64,000 bases of DNA, taken from assembly GCF_003641205.1 (NCBI RefSeq), contig NZ_CP032762.1, forward strand, positions 1,984,001 through 2,048,000, given 5' to 3'. The notes under the pieces were generated by a model that made no database searches, was not told where the DNA came from, and was given only the letters and a program-made list of their open reading frames with translations. How positions within the stretch are numbered: the first letter of the stretch is position 1; every line of letters starts with the position of its first letter. This document shows positions 1 through 9,145 of this stretch, in pieces. This DNA is from Rhodococcus sp. P1Y. GTDB lineage: Bacteria; Actinomycetota; Actinomycetes; Mycobacteriales; Mycobacteriaceae. Made by a program: the position numbers and the translations under genes.

Positions 1-1
1 T

Positions 2-3000
2 CGGCGAGTGCTCATCGGCCTCGAAGGCCATGGCAGGGAGGAGAACATCGTTCCCGGTGCGGACCTGTCGCACACCGTCGGCTGGTTCACATCGTTCTTC
101 CCCGTGGTGCTGGACACCGCAGATGTCGATCCGGTCAACGCCGTCCTCGACCCGCAGAGCGCGGCGGAGGCGGTGCTTCGCGTCAAGGAACAACTCGCCG
201 CGGTCCCCGACCGCGGTATCGGTTTCGGGATGCTGTGGCAGCTGAATCCTGACGTGGGCACGCGGCTTGGGTCCGGGCGCGGTCCACAGATCGGGTTCAA
301 TTACCTCGGTCAGTTCGCTGGCGGAGACGCTGCCGATGAGAATGCGGCGTGGGATCTTGCGCCGGAACTGCCGGGTATCGACGCGTACGAGACAGCCGGT
401 CAAAGCATCGACTCGGCGGCCGATATCAACATAGCCGCGGTGCCCGAAGGCGACGGGTGGATGCTCAGCGGCGACATCGCTTACGCGTCCGGCGTCCTGA
501 CCGCGGACGAGGTCGCCGAGCTCGTCGAACTGTGGGTCCAGGCGCTGGGCGCTCTCGCCGAATACGCTCGCTCTGCGGTCCTGGTCAGGCGCTCGCCGTC
601 GGACGTTCTCGCCCCCGGCGTGACGCAAGCCGACCTCGAGCGCTGGGAGGGCTTCTACGGTGAGCTCGCCGATGTGCACCCGCTGACTCCGCTGCAGCAT
701 GGGCTCGTGCTGGAGTCGATGCTCGGTTCGAGTGACGGGGGAGTCGACGTCTACTCGGCTCAGACCGTGTATCACCTCGACGGTGCCGGTGAGCCCGATC
801 GATTCCGGGTTGCCCTTGACCAGTTGCTCGAGCGGTTCCCGAACATGAAGATCGCGATCGCTCATACGTCACGGGGCGAGTCCGTTGCAGTCGTGCCGGC
901 CGCCGTGGACCTCCCGGTCACCGTTATCGACGTCGCTGACGAGTCCGCCGTCGGTGAGGTCGCCGAGCGCGACCGCGCGACTCGCTTCGATTTCTCCCGT
1001 GCGCCGTTGGTGCGTGCGACGGTTGTGCGGTATCCGACCGGACACGCGTTCATCCTGACCATTCACCACGCACTCGTCGACGGTTGGTCGATGGTGCGAC
1101 TCCTCGAAACGATGTGGGAGGCGTACGGCCGGCCGGCCGAAGTGGTCGAACCGGACCTGTCGTTCGCGAAGTTCCTGTCCTGGATGACTGCACGCGATGC
1201 GCACGCCTCGCTGCAGCGGTGGGCCGAGGTGCTCGCCCCGGTCATCGAGTCGACCGTCGTTGCGCCGGGTGCCGCGGCGAGCGTCGCGAGTCTGCCCGAA
1301 GACATCGTGGTGACTCTCGACGCCGCGACGAGCGCCGCGCTCGCCGATGTGGCGCGATCTGCCGGCGCCACGATGAGCAGCCTGCTGCAGACCGTATGGG
1401 CGGTCTTCCTCAATACGATCACCGGTCAGAGCACGGTGGTCTTCGGTGCCGTCGTGTCGGGTCGTCCCCCCGAGGTCGACGCGGTCGAGGACGCAGTCGG
1501 TTCGTTCATCAACACGGTTCCGGTGGTCGTGCAGCTCGAGGGCAATGCGAGCCTCGCCGAGACGGTGCGCCGGGTGCAGGACCAGAACTCCGCGATCATC
1601 GAGCACCATCAGGTATCGCTCGCCGAGTTGCAGCGTCTGGGCGGACACCATCCGCTGTTCGACACGTTGATGGTTTACCAGAACTATCCGTCCGACTCCG
1701 AGACGCTCGAACTCGTCCGGGACAACGCTGGAATCAAGATTCTCGGCGAGTCCGGGCGGGAAGCGACGCACTACCCGCTCACGTTCGCCGCGCAAGCGGG
1801 CGCCGAGACGTGGGTGCGGTTGTCGTATCGGCCCGATCTGTTCGACGCCGAGGTTGCCACGAGGTTCACCACTGTTCTGAAACGCATCGTCGATGTGTTC
1901 GCAACCGACCCGGGCCGCTCGATCGCGTCGCTGGACGTGTTGCCCTCGCGCGACGTGGCGGCGGTGGCTGCGTGGTCTGCCGGTCCGGTTGTGTCGGTGG
2001 CGGATTCGACGTTGGATGCGTTGATCGCGAACCGTGTGACTGTCGCTCCGGATGCGCTCGCCGTCATAGACGACCGCGGATCCGAGTGGACGTACATCGA
2101 CTTCGATGCCCGGGTCAACGCGTTGGCACATGTGTTGATCGAGCACGGAGTACACGTAGGAGACCGGGTTGCAGTCATCCTGCCGCGGAGTCTCGACTTG
2201 GTCACCGCGCTGTTCGCGGTGATCCGAGCAGGGGCCGCGTATGTGCCGATCGATCCTGAGTATCCGGATGAACGGATCGGGCACATCCTCGACGACGCGG
2301 CCCCGGCCATGATCGTCACCGACGATTTCTTGAGCGACCCGGCAGTGGCTGCACGCCTCACACAGGGTGAGAGCGCGGCGCCGGTCCTGGCCCGGGCCCT
2401 GACCCCTGCCGACACCGCCTACGTGATTTTCACGTCCGGTACCACCGGACGCCCCAAAGGTGTCGCGATCTCCCACCGGGCGATCATCAACCGTCTTATC
2501 TGGATGGCCACCGACTACCGGATCGGCGCCGGCGATCGGATCCTGCAGAAAACACCGTCGGTGTTCGATGTCTCGGTGTGGGAATTCTTCCTCCCCGCCC
2601 TAGTCGGCGCCACCCTCGTCGTCGCGAAGGACGGCGGCCACAAAGACCCGTCGTATCTCGCCGAGATCATCGACCGCCACCGAATCACCGTCCTGCACTT
2701 CGTCCCCGCCATGCTCGCCGCATTCCTCACCGCCACCCCCGACCCGCACCGACTGACCTCGGTGCGGCGGGTGTTCTTCTCCGGCGAAGCCCTCCCCGCC
2801 GCGAACGCCGCCGCCGCCGACCGACTCTTCGCCGGCGCCGAACTCCACAACCTCTACGGCCCCACCGAAGCCGCCGTCGACGTCACCGCCGAACCCGTCC
2901 ACGCCGACGCGTTGACCGACACCGTGACCGTGCCGATCGGGGTGCCGGTGGCCAACACCGTCACCCGTGTACTCGACACCTGGCTACGCCCCGTACCCGT

Positions 3001-4561
3001 CGGTGTGACAGGGGAGCTCTACCTCGGCGGCACCCAACTCGCCGACGGCTACCTCTCCCGCCCCGACCTCACCGCCACCCGCTTCATCGCCATCGCCGCA
3101 GGCGAACGTCTCTACCGCACCGGCGATCTCGTCCGCTGGAACACCACCGGGCACCTCGACTACCTCGGGCGTTCGGACGATCAGGTCAAAATCCGCGGGT
3201 TCCGCATCGAACTCGACGAGATCCGCGTCGTCCTCGAGCACCACCCCGCCGTGTCGACCGCGATCGTCACCGCCGTCGACCACCCGAACGGCACCGGAAA
3301 ATACCTCGCCGCCTACCACACCGGCACCCAGGTCACCGGTGAGGAACTGCGCGCGTTCCTCACCGACCGGGTACCGGACTACATGGTCCCGACGGTGTTC
3401 ATCCCCATCGACACCGTCCCCGTCACCCCGAACGGCAAGCTCGACCGCCGGGCCTTGCCCACACCCGACCTCACAGCAGCCCGCGCCGGCGGACGGGAAC
3501 TTACGACCGACGTGGAGAAGGCCATCGGGCGGTTGTTCCGCGAGGTCTTGGGACTCGAAGTCGACACTGTGCTCAGCGCAGACGACCACTTCTTCCGTCT
3601 CGGCGGGCACTCGTTGCTCGCCGTCCGGTTGGTCGCGCGGGCGAACGAGGAGATCAGAACGTCGTTGCTTCTGAACGACGTGTTCCAGAACCCGACCGTT
3701 GCAAGTTTGGCTGTCGCAGCGCAGGTGCGCGCGGACAGTACGGTCACCTCGACCGACGTGTGCGACGCGATACTCGTCCCGCTGTCGCCGTCCTCGTCGG
3801 GGCGCTATCTGTTCTGTGCGCACACGATGTACGGCGGCGATGCTACTGCGTACGACGTGTTGGCCGAGTACGTGCCGGCCGGGCTGGGGATCGTGGGGTT
3901 GCAGGACCCGGCTCACGGCGGCGTCGACATCGAATTCGACACGCTCGCCGATCTGGCCGTCGTCTACGCGAATGCGGTGCAACGTGTGCAGTCGACCGGG
4001 CCGTACGACCTCCTCGGCTGGTCCTACGGCGGACACATCATGTTCGCTGTGGCACAGGAGCTTCGCTCGAGAGGAGAGGAGATCCACTCCTTGACGATCA
4101 TCGACACCTATCCGACGAGCGCCCACGAGGCGCCTGCGTCCGATGTGTCGCTCGTCGACGACCGGCAGGCCCAGCTGGAGTACCTGGAAGGCAGACGCGA
4201 GGACTTGTTCGCCATTCTCGGCGACGACGGAAGCCGCGCCTTGTTTGCGAACCAGACGCTCGTCAAAGCGTTCGCGGTGTCAGGCAGCCGATGTGAACAA
4301 CTCATGGCGCAACCCACCAGAGGCCGACTCGACTGCGCGTCGCTCGTCGTGGTGGCCCAGGAAACAATCGACAGTTTCGAAGCCCAGGGACTCACCGCTG
4401 GAGTCGACGCCTGGCGTACCCATCTCCCGCGGACCGTGATGACACAGGCCGACGGCGAAGACCACACGTCGGTGATCCTCACCGCAGGCGGCCGAGCCCA
4501 CTGGGGTGCACAGCTCACACGACTACTGGAACAAGGCGATGAAGGAGCCGAACAACAATGA
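2..4561 (+). CDS. Non-ribosomal peptide synthetase, C-terminal part (E-end, C-A-T-TE), 5' truncated by window
   Basis: The reading frame is open from the window edge, so the true start is upstream. In order: the tail of an epimerization domain (FNYLGQF near residue 97), a condensation domain (HHALVDGWS near 352), an adenylation domain (TSGTTGRPKG near 809), a carrier domain (LGGHSLL, Ser near 1202) and a thioesterase (GWSYGG near 1339, GEDH near 1485). Aligned from memory to GrsA/EntF, the A-domain pocket reads D-V-W-H-F-S-L-V-D, the EntF serine code. An upstream E domain means the previous residue is a D-amino acid, so the product probably ends D-Xaa-Ser and is released by the TE, as in vanchrobactin- or chrysobactin-type catecholates. 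It overlaps the carrier-protein gene by 4 bp. Family and order are clear. The product is inferred. Confidence 0.95.
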   Translation, partial: RRVLIGLEGHGREENIVPGADLSHTVGWFTSFFPVVLDTADVDPVNAVLDPQSAAEAVLRVKEQLAAVPDRGIGFGMLWQLNPDVGTRLGSGRGPQIGFNYLGQFAGGDAADENAAWDLAPELPGIDAYETAGQSIDSAADINIAAVPEGDGWMLSGDIAYASGVLTADEVAELVELWVQALGALAEYARSAVLVRRSPSDVLAPGVTQADLERWEGFYGELADVHPLTPLQHGLVLESMLGSSDGGVDVYSAQTVYHLDGAGEPDRFRVALDQLLERFPNMKIAIAHTSRGESVAVVPAAVDLPVTVIDVADESAVGEVAERDRATRFDFSRAPLVRATVVRYPTGHAFILTIHHALVDGWSMVRLLETMWEAYGRPAEVVEPDLSFAKFLSWMTARDAHASLQRWAEVLAPVIESTVVAPGAAASVASLPEDIVVTLDAATSAALADVARSAGATMSSLLQTVWAVFLNTITGQSTVVFGAVVSGRPPEVDAVEDAVGSFINTVPVVVQLEGNASLAETVRRVQDQNSAIIEHHQVSLAELQRLGGHHPLFDTLMVYQNYPSDSETLELVRDNAGIKILGESGREATHYPLTFAAQAGAETWVRLSYRPDLFDAEVATRFTTVLKRIVDVFATDPGRSIASLDVLPSRDVAAVAAWSAGPVVSVADSTLDALIANRVTVAPDALAVIDDRGSEWTYIDFDARVNALAHVLIEHGVHVGDRVAVILPRSLDLVTALFAVIRAGAAYVPIDPEYPDERIGHILDDAAPAMIVTDDFLSDPAVAARLTQGESAAPVLARALTPADTAYVIFTSGTTGRPKGVAISHRAIINRLIWMATDYRIGAGDRILQKTPSVFDVSVWEFFLPALVGATLVVAKDGGHKDPSYLAEIIDRHRITVLHFVPAMLAAFLTATPDPHRLTSVRRVFFSGEALPAANAAAADRLFAGAELHNLYGPTEAAVDVTAEPVHADALTDTVTVPIGVPVANTVTRVLDTWLRPVPVGVTGELYLGGTQLADGYLSRPDLTATRFIAIAAGERLYRTGDLVRWNTTGHLDYLGRSDDQVKIRGFRIELDEIRVVLEHHPAVSTAIVTAVDHPNGTGKYLAAYHTGTQVTGEELRAFLTDRVPDYMVPTVFIPIDTVPVTPNGKLDRRALPTPDLTAARAGGRELTTDVEKAIGRLFREVLGLEVDTVLSADDHFFRLGGHSLLAVRLVARANEEIRTSLLLNDVFQNPTVASLAVAAQVRADSTVTSTDVCDAILVPLSPSSSGRYLFCAHTMYGGDATAYDVLAEYVPAGLGIVGLQDPAHGGVDIEFDTLADLAVVYANAVQRVQSTGPYDLLGWSYGGHIMFAVAQELRSRGEEIHSLTIIDTYPTSAHEAPASDVSLVDDRQAQLEYLEGRREDLFAILGDDGSRALFANQTLVKAFAVSGSRCEQLMAQPTRGRLDCASLVVVAQETIDSFEAQGLTAGVDAWRTHLPRTVMTQADGEDHTSVILTAGGRAHWGAQLTRLLEQGDEGAEQQ

Positions 4562-4806
4562 TGCTGAGTAGCGAACAGGCACAGGAAGATGTCGCACACG
4601 TGCTGTACATGGCGGTAGACGAACTCGACCACGGGCTGGACCTGCGTGAGCAGGGGATGGATTCGGTGCGCGTGATGCAACTCGTCGAGCAGTGGCGCAC
4701 CGCAGGGGTAGAGAAGGTCGACTACATCGTGCTGGCGGAGGATCCACGGCTCGAACGTTGGCTCGAGGTCCTGGCGGACCTGCAGCAGCCTGCGGAATCG
4801 GTGTAG
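4558..4806 (+). CDS. Stand-alone aryl carrier protein of the siderophore synthetase
   Basis: An 82-residue protein that starts inside the NRPS stop (ATGA overlap) and is therefore probably translationally coupled. The core GMDSVRVMQLVEQWR carries the Asp-Ser phosphopantetheine site and closely resembles the C-terminal aryl carrier domain of EntB and DhbB (LDSVRMM...RW). It lacks the isochorismatase domain to which that carrier is fused in EntB. It would accept the aryl-AMP made by the ligase encoded convergently at 4867-6477 and present the aryl thioester to the first condensation domain. It resembles aryl carriers more than peptidyl carriers because the segment after the helix (VDYIVLAEDPRLERW) parallels EntB. 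Confidence 0.85.
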   Translation: MMLSSEQAQEDVAHVLYMAVDELDHGLDLREQGMDSVRVMQLVEQWRTAGVEKVDYIVLAEDPRLERWLEVLADLQQPAESV

Positions 4807-4812
4807 GGATAC

Positions 4813-4851
4813 ACGAGTGTGGGCCCGGATCAGATCCGAGCCCACACTCGT
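4813..4851. terminator. Bidirectional hairpin terminator between convergent siderophore operons
   Basis: A 12-bp perfect stem (4813-4824 with 4840-4851) encloses a further 5-bp stem (4826-4830 with 4834-4838). It fills the 60-bp gap between the carrier-protein gene and the ligase gene, which converge. No clear U-tract follows on either side. Confidence 0.7.
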
Positions 4852-4866
4852 TGCAGCGCAGTGTTT

Positions 4867-6477
4867 TTACTTTCGCTTACTGATCTTGCCGACAGCTGTC
4901 CGCTCGAACTCGGTGACCAGTTCGACCACGTCGGGCAGCTTGTAGGCGGCGAGACCTTTGCCCTTCAGGAACTGGCGAACCTTGGGTAGCGACAGCGTTT
5001 TCGGATCCACACCCGCGCGTGGCAGCAGGAAGGCCTTCACCCGTTCACCGAGGACGGCGTCGGGCATGCCTTGTACCGATGCTTCGTGGACCGATTCGTG
5101 TGCCAATAGCAGATCCTCGACCTCGGCGGGTGCGACTTTCTCACCGCCACGGTTGATCTGGTCCTTGGATCGTCCGGTGACCGTCAGGTAACCGTCGGCG
5201 TCCTGGACGACGATGTCGCCGGTTCGATAGAACCCGTCCTCGGTGAAGACATGCTGGTGCTGGGGGGCGTTGTAGTAGCCACGGATCGTGGAGGGTCCTC
5301 TGGTCAGAAGGTCACCGGCGCTGCCGATTTCGACGTCCATGTCGTGAGCGTCGACGACGCGGATTTCCTCGGCGTCGGTGGTCGGCCGGCCCTGGCGGGT
5401 GGTGATGATGTCCTCGCTCGCATCGAGTCGGGTGAAGGTGTGCAGTCCTTCGGCCATGCCGAAGGACTGTTGGACGGTTGCGACGAGCTCCGGCCGGACG
5501 CGCCGGGCCGAGTCGGGGCTGAACTTGGCGCCGCCGACCTGCATGACGGCGAGCGTGGACAGGTCGTGTTGCAGTTTCAGTGACGAGTTCAGCCAGGCGA
5601 GTGCAAGCGGGGGGACCAGCGCGACGATGGTGACGCCGTGCTCGGCGATGAGAGGGAAGGCGACGTCGGGGCTGCCGTTGGGAGCCATGACGACGGTGCC
5701 GCCGGCCGCCAGGGTGGAGAGGTATCCCGGGGAGCGCATCGCGAAGCTGTGCGACATCGGCAGCACGACGAGTTGCACGGTGTCGGAGGTGATGTCGGTC
5801 ATTGCCGCTGCGGCTCGGACGGACGCGAGGTAGGTCTCGTGGGTGTGCGGAACGAGCTTCGGGCGATCGGTCGTGCCGCCGGACAATGCCAGGAACGCGA
5901 CATCCGACGGCAGGGATCGCCGACGGTGTTCCAGTGTGCCCTGCGCAAGAAGCGGCTCGAGTCCACCGGAACCGACGATGATCGTGTGTTCGAGCGTGGA
6001 CGACGACGACTTCAGCTCGGCTGCGAGAGCCGCGAGATCGTTCCCGTCGTGTGCGGCGGTGGTGATGTACCCGCGGGCCGCAGACTCTTCGACAATGTAG
6101 CCGATTTCGTGCAGGCGCAGCGCAATCGGGGTGAGGACGGGTACTGCGCCGATCTCGTAGAGCGCGAACACCAGCGCCACGTAGTCGGGAATGTTCGGTA
6201 GGTGGACCACGACGCGGTCGCCCCGCCGGATTCCGAGCCGCTCGAACCCCGCCGCGAGCGTCAGAATCCGTTCGCCCAGTTGGCCGTACGTGATTCGGGT
6301 GTCACCGAAGATCAGGGCGACGTCCTCCGAGTGCTGTTCGATCGAGGCGAACAGGAACTCGGTGAACGTCTCGTCGAGCCAGATGCCCTTCTCGCGGTAC
6401 TTCTGCGCGAACTCGGGTGGATACGGGACGACTCCGTCCAGGACGAGGGGTGCGAGGTCGTGCGTGGACGCAGTCAT
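4867..6477 (-). CDS. dhbE: Dihydroxybenzoate-AMP ligase (DhbE/EntE family)
   Basis: This 536-residue stand-alone adenylation enzyme should activate a dihydroxybenzoic acid and load it on the carrier protein. It has the DhbE/EntE length and opening (VPYPPEFAQKYREKGIW), the P-loop SGGTTDRPKLVP at 199-210, and the hinge region NRGGEKVAPAEVE. Two departures stand out. The P-loop has Asp204 where Gly is usual. The acid-pocket motif reads PMSHSFAMRSPG (239-251), so the Asn that follows His in DhbE (His234-Asn235) and, as far as I recall, in 2,3-DHB and salicylate ligases is Ser244 here. That Asn contacts the 2-hydroxyl in DhbE. It lies 16 bp downstream of the dehydratase gene in the same operon. 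Family membership is firm. The exact acid is open. Confidence 0.93.
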   Translation of the reverse strand: MTASTHDLAPLVLDGVVPYPPEFAQKYREKGIWLDETFTEFLFASIEQHSEDVALIFGDTRITYGQLGERILTLAAGFERLGIRRGDRVVVHLPNIPDYVALVFALYEIGAVPVLTPIALRLHEIGYIVEESAARGYITTAAHDGNDLAALAAELKSSSSTLEHTIIVGSGGLEPLLAQGTLEHRRRSLPSDVAFLALSGGTTDRPKLVPHTHETYLASVRAAAAMTDITSDTVQLVVLPMSHSFAMRSPGYLSTLAAGGTVVMAPNGSPDVAFPLIAEHGVTIVALVPPLALAWLNSSLKLQHDLSTLAVMQVGGAKFSPDSARRVRPELVATVQQSFGMAEGLHTFTRLDASEDIITTRQGRPTTDAEEIRVVDAHDMDVEIGSAGDLLTRGPSTIRGYYNAPQHQHVFTEDGFYRTGDIVVQDADGYLTVTGRSKDQINRGGEKVAPAEVEDLLLAHESVHEASVQGMPDAVLGERVKAFLLPRAGVDPKTLSLPKVRQFLKGKGLAAYKLPDVVELVTEFERTAVGKISKRK

Positions 6478-6493
6478 CTGTACCTTTCGTGGT

Positions 6494-7315
6494 TCAGGTG
6501 GTCGTGTATTCGAGCCGGTTGATCAAGGCGCTGAGGGATTCCGCTCCGTGTGCGGCGACTTCGGCCGCAGGGCGTTCGCGGTAGCCGGGGTTGAAGATTT
6601 CCAGCGACAGTGGTCCGGTGTAGCCGGATTCGAGGAGTGCGGCGACGGGGGCGAAGACGTCGAAGTCGCCGTCGCCGGGGAAGCAGCGGTGGTTCCGACT
6701 CCACTGGATCAGTTCGAGGTCCATCCAGGGGGCGTCGGCTACTTGAACGAACCCGATGCTGCGGGGAACAAGGGCTTGCACGTCCGTGATGTCGTCGCCG
6801 ACGGCGTAGAGGTGGAAGGTGTCGACGACGAGGGACAGTGAAGGGTGGTCGGCGCGTGTGAGCGCGTCTTCGACGTCGGCGACTCGGTTGATGTGGGTGC
6901 CCCAGGCAAGGGCTTCGAACATGACGGTGGCGCCGTGTTCGGCTGCGGCGGCGCCGAGTGCGTGCAGCTGTGAGGCGGTGAGGTCCCGGTCGTCTATGGC
7001 GTCGGCGTCGGTGTTGGAGACGACGAGGATGGCGTCGGCCCCCAGAGCTTCCATGGTGTCGCATTCGCGGTGGAAGCGTTCGAGGACTTGGATGAATTCG
7101 GTGTCCGTGACGCCCTCGGCGCGCCGGAAGGGTTGGTAGAGATCGACCGTCAAGCCGAGATCGTTGCAACGCTGGGCAACTTCGGCGACGGTCAGCGGTG
7201 ATGCGGCGAGGTCCGCGTCGAGGATTTCGACGCCGTCGAAGCCTGCCGCGGCGATGCCGTCGAGTTTGTCCGCGAGGGTTCCGCCGAGCGACACGGTGGC
7301 GATGCAGGTCTTCAC
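6494..7315 (-). CDS. TIM-barrel isomerase-family enzyme, probable 3-dehydroshikimate dehydratase
   Basis: A 273-residue AP-endonuclease-2/xylose-isomerase-fold protein. Segments such as EALAWGTHINRV (134-145), DTFHLY (165-170), QVADAPWMDLELIQWSRNHR (191-210) and CFPGDGDFD are those of QuiC/AsbF-type 3-dehydroshikimate dehydratases. Likely metal ligands are Glu134, Asp165, Gln191 and Glu239. Such enzymes make protocatechuate (3,4-dihydroxybenzoate) either for catabolism or, in petrobactin, as the siderophore catechol. It lacks the C-terminal HPPD-like domain of Pseudomonas QuiC1. It sits between two iron-box-like sites and the aryl-AMP ligase gene, which argues for a siderophore role over catabolism. 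The alternative is another sugar isomerase activity. Confidence 0.8.
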   Translation of the reverse strand: MKTCIATVSLGGTLADKLDGIAAAGFDGVEILDADLAASPLTVAEVAQRCNDLGLTVDLYQPFRRAEGVTDTEFIQVLERFHRECDTMEALGADAILVVSNTDADAIDDRDLTASQLHALGAAAAEHGATVMFEALAWGTHINRVADVEDALTRADHPSLSLVVDTFHLYAVGDDITDVQALVPRSIGFVQVADAPWMDLELIQWSRNHRCFPGDGDFDVFAPVAALLESGYTGPLSLEIFNPGYRERPAAEVAAHGAESLSALINRLEYTTT

Positions 7316-7350
7316 AGGTGCTCCTCGGCGTAGGTCCGGCGAGGCCTGAC

Positions 7351-7369
7351 GTCAGATAGCCTAACCTTG
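7351..7369 (-). promoter_or_regulatory. IdeR/DtxR-type iron box, proximal to dehydratase gene
   Basis: Read on the minus strand, the 19-mer CAAGGTTAGGCTATCTGAC matches about 13 of 19 positions of the mycobacterial IdeR consensus TTAGGTTAGSCTAACCTAA. It lies 36-54 bp upstream of the dehydratase start, a normal operator position for iron repression. Confidence 0.65.
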
Positions 7370-7375
7370 CTCAGC

Positions 7376-7394
7376 TTAACCTAGCCTTACCTGA
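7376..7394 (-). promoter_or_regulatory. Second IdeR-type iron box overlapping the stop of the upstream ABC gene
   Basis: On the minus strand TCAGGTAAGGCTAGGTTAA matches about 14 of 19 positions of the IdeR consensus. It includes the stop codon of the ABC gene at 7376. With the site at 7351-7369 it forms a tandem operator, so the dehydratase-ligase pair can be iron-repressed independently of the transporter genes. Confidence 0.55.
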
Positions 7395-9145
7395 TTTCGG
7401 TGATGTATGTCGGCGCTGTACACAGACCACAGCTCGGCGTAGCGGCCCGCGGCATCGAGTAACTCCTCGTGGGTGCCTTCCTCGACGATCGACCCGTGTT
7501 CGAGGACGACGATGCGGTCGCACGCACGTGCCTGTGAGAGTCGATGCGCGATGACGATCGCCGACCGATCCTCCAGCGCCCTCGCCGTCGCCTGGTCGAG
7601 CAGAGCCGAGTTGCGCGAATCCGCTTCTGCCGTGGCCTCGTCCAGGATCGCGACTGCGGGGTCGTGCAGGACCAGCCTGGCCAGCGCGAGCAGCTGAACG
7701 TCCGCTGCGGTGATGCGGTGGCCTTCCTCGCCGAGTTCGGTGTCGAGGCCATCTGGGAGCGACGCGAGAAGGGAATCGCCGCCGACGAGTGACAGTGCGT
7801 GCGTCAGTGACTCGTCCGAAGCGTCCGGCGCGGCTAACGCCAGATTCTCGCGCAGAGTTGCCGAGAAGACCCGTCCCTCCTGGTTCAGGTACGCGATCTG
7901 TGATCGATGTACCGAAGCGTCGATGGTTCCACTGGCCGGCTCGCGCACCCCGGCAATCAGGCGGGCGAGCGTTGTCTTGCCCGAACCGCTCGTGCCGACG
8001 ATGGCGAGGTGTTCCCCGGCGTGGAGAGTCAGATCGATGCCGTTCAGAACCGGGTGCTCCGGTAGGTAGGAGAAGGATGCATCACGAACTGCGACGACGG
8101 GGCCGTCCTGCCCGACTACTGAAGCCGGCGCGGCCGCAGGGGGAGTGTAGTTCTTCGTGACACCCACGACCCGTGCGAGAGATGCTGCGGCGGACTGCAA
8201 GTCGTCCATGACGAACATCAGCATCGAGATCGGTCCGGTGACCTGCAGGAACAACAGCGACGCGGCGGTGATCGAACCCAGTGATGTGCCGTAGCGCGCA
8301 GCGAGGACGAACCCACATCCGACGATCAACAGCAGACAGATGGCCTCGGCGAGGTTGATGCGGCCGAAGAAGCGGTTCTGCATGATTCGAGCGCGCACCT
8401 CCCACCGGGCCACACCCCAAGTAGCGCTCTGGATTTCGTCGACACGAGCTTTGCCGGTCTGAAATGCGGTAACAGTGGGAAGCGCGGTGAGTGTGGTGAG
8501 TACGCGTTCGCCGCGAGTGCTGTCTGCCGAGCGCAGTGCTCCGTACACCGGCGGCACCGCCGGGAGATACCACCTCAATGCTCGTACGTACAGCGGCGTG
8601 GCAAGCAAGAATGCGATGCCGAAGCGCCAGTCGATGGCCGCCGCCCCGATGACGGTCAGCACGATCGTGAAGATCGCTGCCGACAGTGTCGGCAGAATCG
8701 ACGGGAGATCCTCGGACACGTTGCGTGTGTCGGAAGCGGCGCGAGTTACGATGTCTCCGAAACCCACTCGTTCCACTTCGGTCTCCGGCAGATCCAGTGT
8801 CGCCGACATGAACTTCTCACGCAGGTCCGCGACCATCATGTCGATGACGCGCCCGAGCGCGACCATGCCGAAGAACTCGACGATGCCGCCGATGAGGGCA
8901 GCCGCGACCAACGCAGTCAACTGCCACCAGAACACCGCGGGAACTTCCGACGCGCCGCTGGCGGTCACCGTGTCGACGATCCATCCGATGGTCAGTGGGA
9001 GGACGAGCGTCGTGGCCGCCGAGATCAGCAGCAGCAGGAGGATCCCCGCGATCCTCGCCTTCTTACCCTCTGCGAGTTCTGTTATCTCGTTGCGCATCTC
9101 GCGCCAGTCGGCGACCGGGAGACGCTGCACTTCGGAATCGCTCAC
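7376..9145 (-). CDS. ABC transporter, exporter fold, ATPase-competent half (IrtB-like)
   Basis: A 589-residue half-transporter with an N-terminal six-helix membrane domain (about 40-330) and a C-terminal nucleotide-binding domain. Walker A GTSGSGKTT (near 382), Walker B VAILDEATAEAD (near 500) and the H-loop IVIAHRLS (near 533) are intact. The signature LSGGQ is replaced by ITAADVQ (near 478). The partner gene upstream overlaps it by 4 bp and has the opposite defects, so the two should form one working ATP site. With a siderophore-interacting flavoprotein divergent from the pair, the arrangement recalls mycobacterial IrtAB, which imports ferric siderophores despite its exporter fold. Siderophore export is the alternative. 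Confidence 0.9.
   Translation of the reverse strand: MSDSEVQRLPVADWREMRNEITELAEGKKARIAGILLLLLISAATTLVLPLTIGWIVDTVTASGASEVPAVFWWQLTALVAAALIGGIVEFFGMVALGRVIDMMVADLREKFMSATLDLPETEVERVGFGDIVTRAASDTRNVSEDLPSILPTLSAAIFTIVLTVIGAAAIDWRFGIAFLLATPLYVRALRWYLPAVPPVYGALRSADSTRGERVLTTLTALPTVTAFQTGKARVDEIQSATWGVARWEVRARIMQNRFFGRINLAEAICLLLIVGCGFVLAARYGTSLGSITAASLLFLQVTGPISMLMFVMDDLQSAAASLARVVGVTKNYTPPAAAPASVVGQDGPVVAVRDASFSYLPEHPVLNGIDLTLHAGEHLAIVGTSGSGKTTLARLIAGVREPASGTIDASVHRSQIAYLNQEGRVFSATLRENLALAAPDASDESLTHALSLVGGDSLLASLPDGLDTELGEEGHRITAADVQLLALARLVLHDPAVAILDEATAEADSRNSALLDQATARALEDRSAIVIAHRLSQARACDRIVVLEHGSIVEEGTHEELLDAAGRYAELWSVYSADIHHRNQVRLG

Noticed and set aside
869..2476. Long minus-strand frame opposite the NRPS
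   Set aside because: Arg/His-rich low-complexity translation, no homology, opposite a clear multidomain gene. High GC produces such shadow frames.
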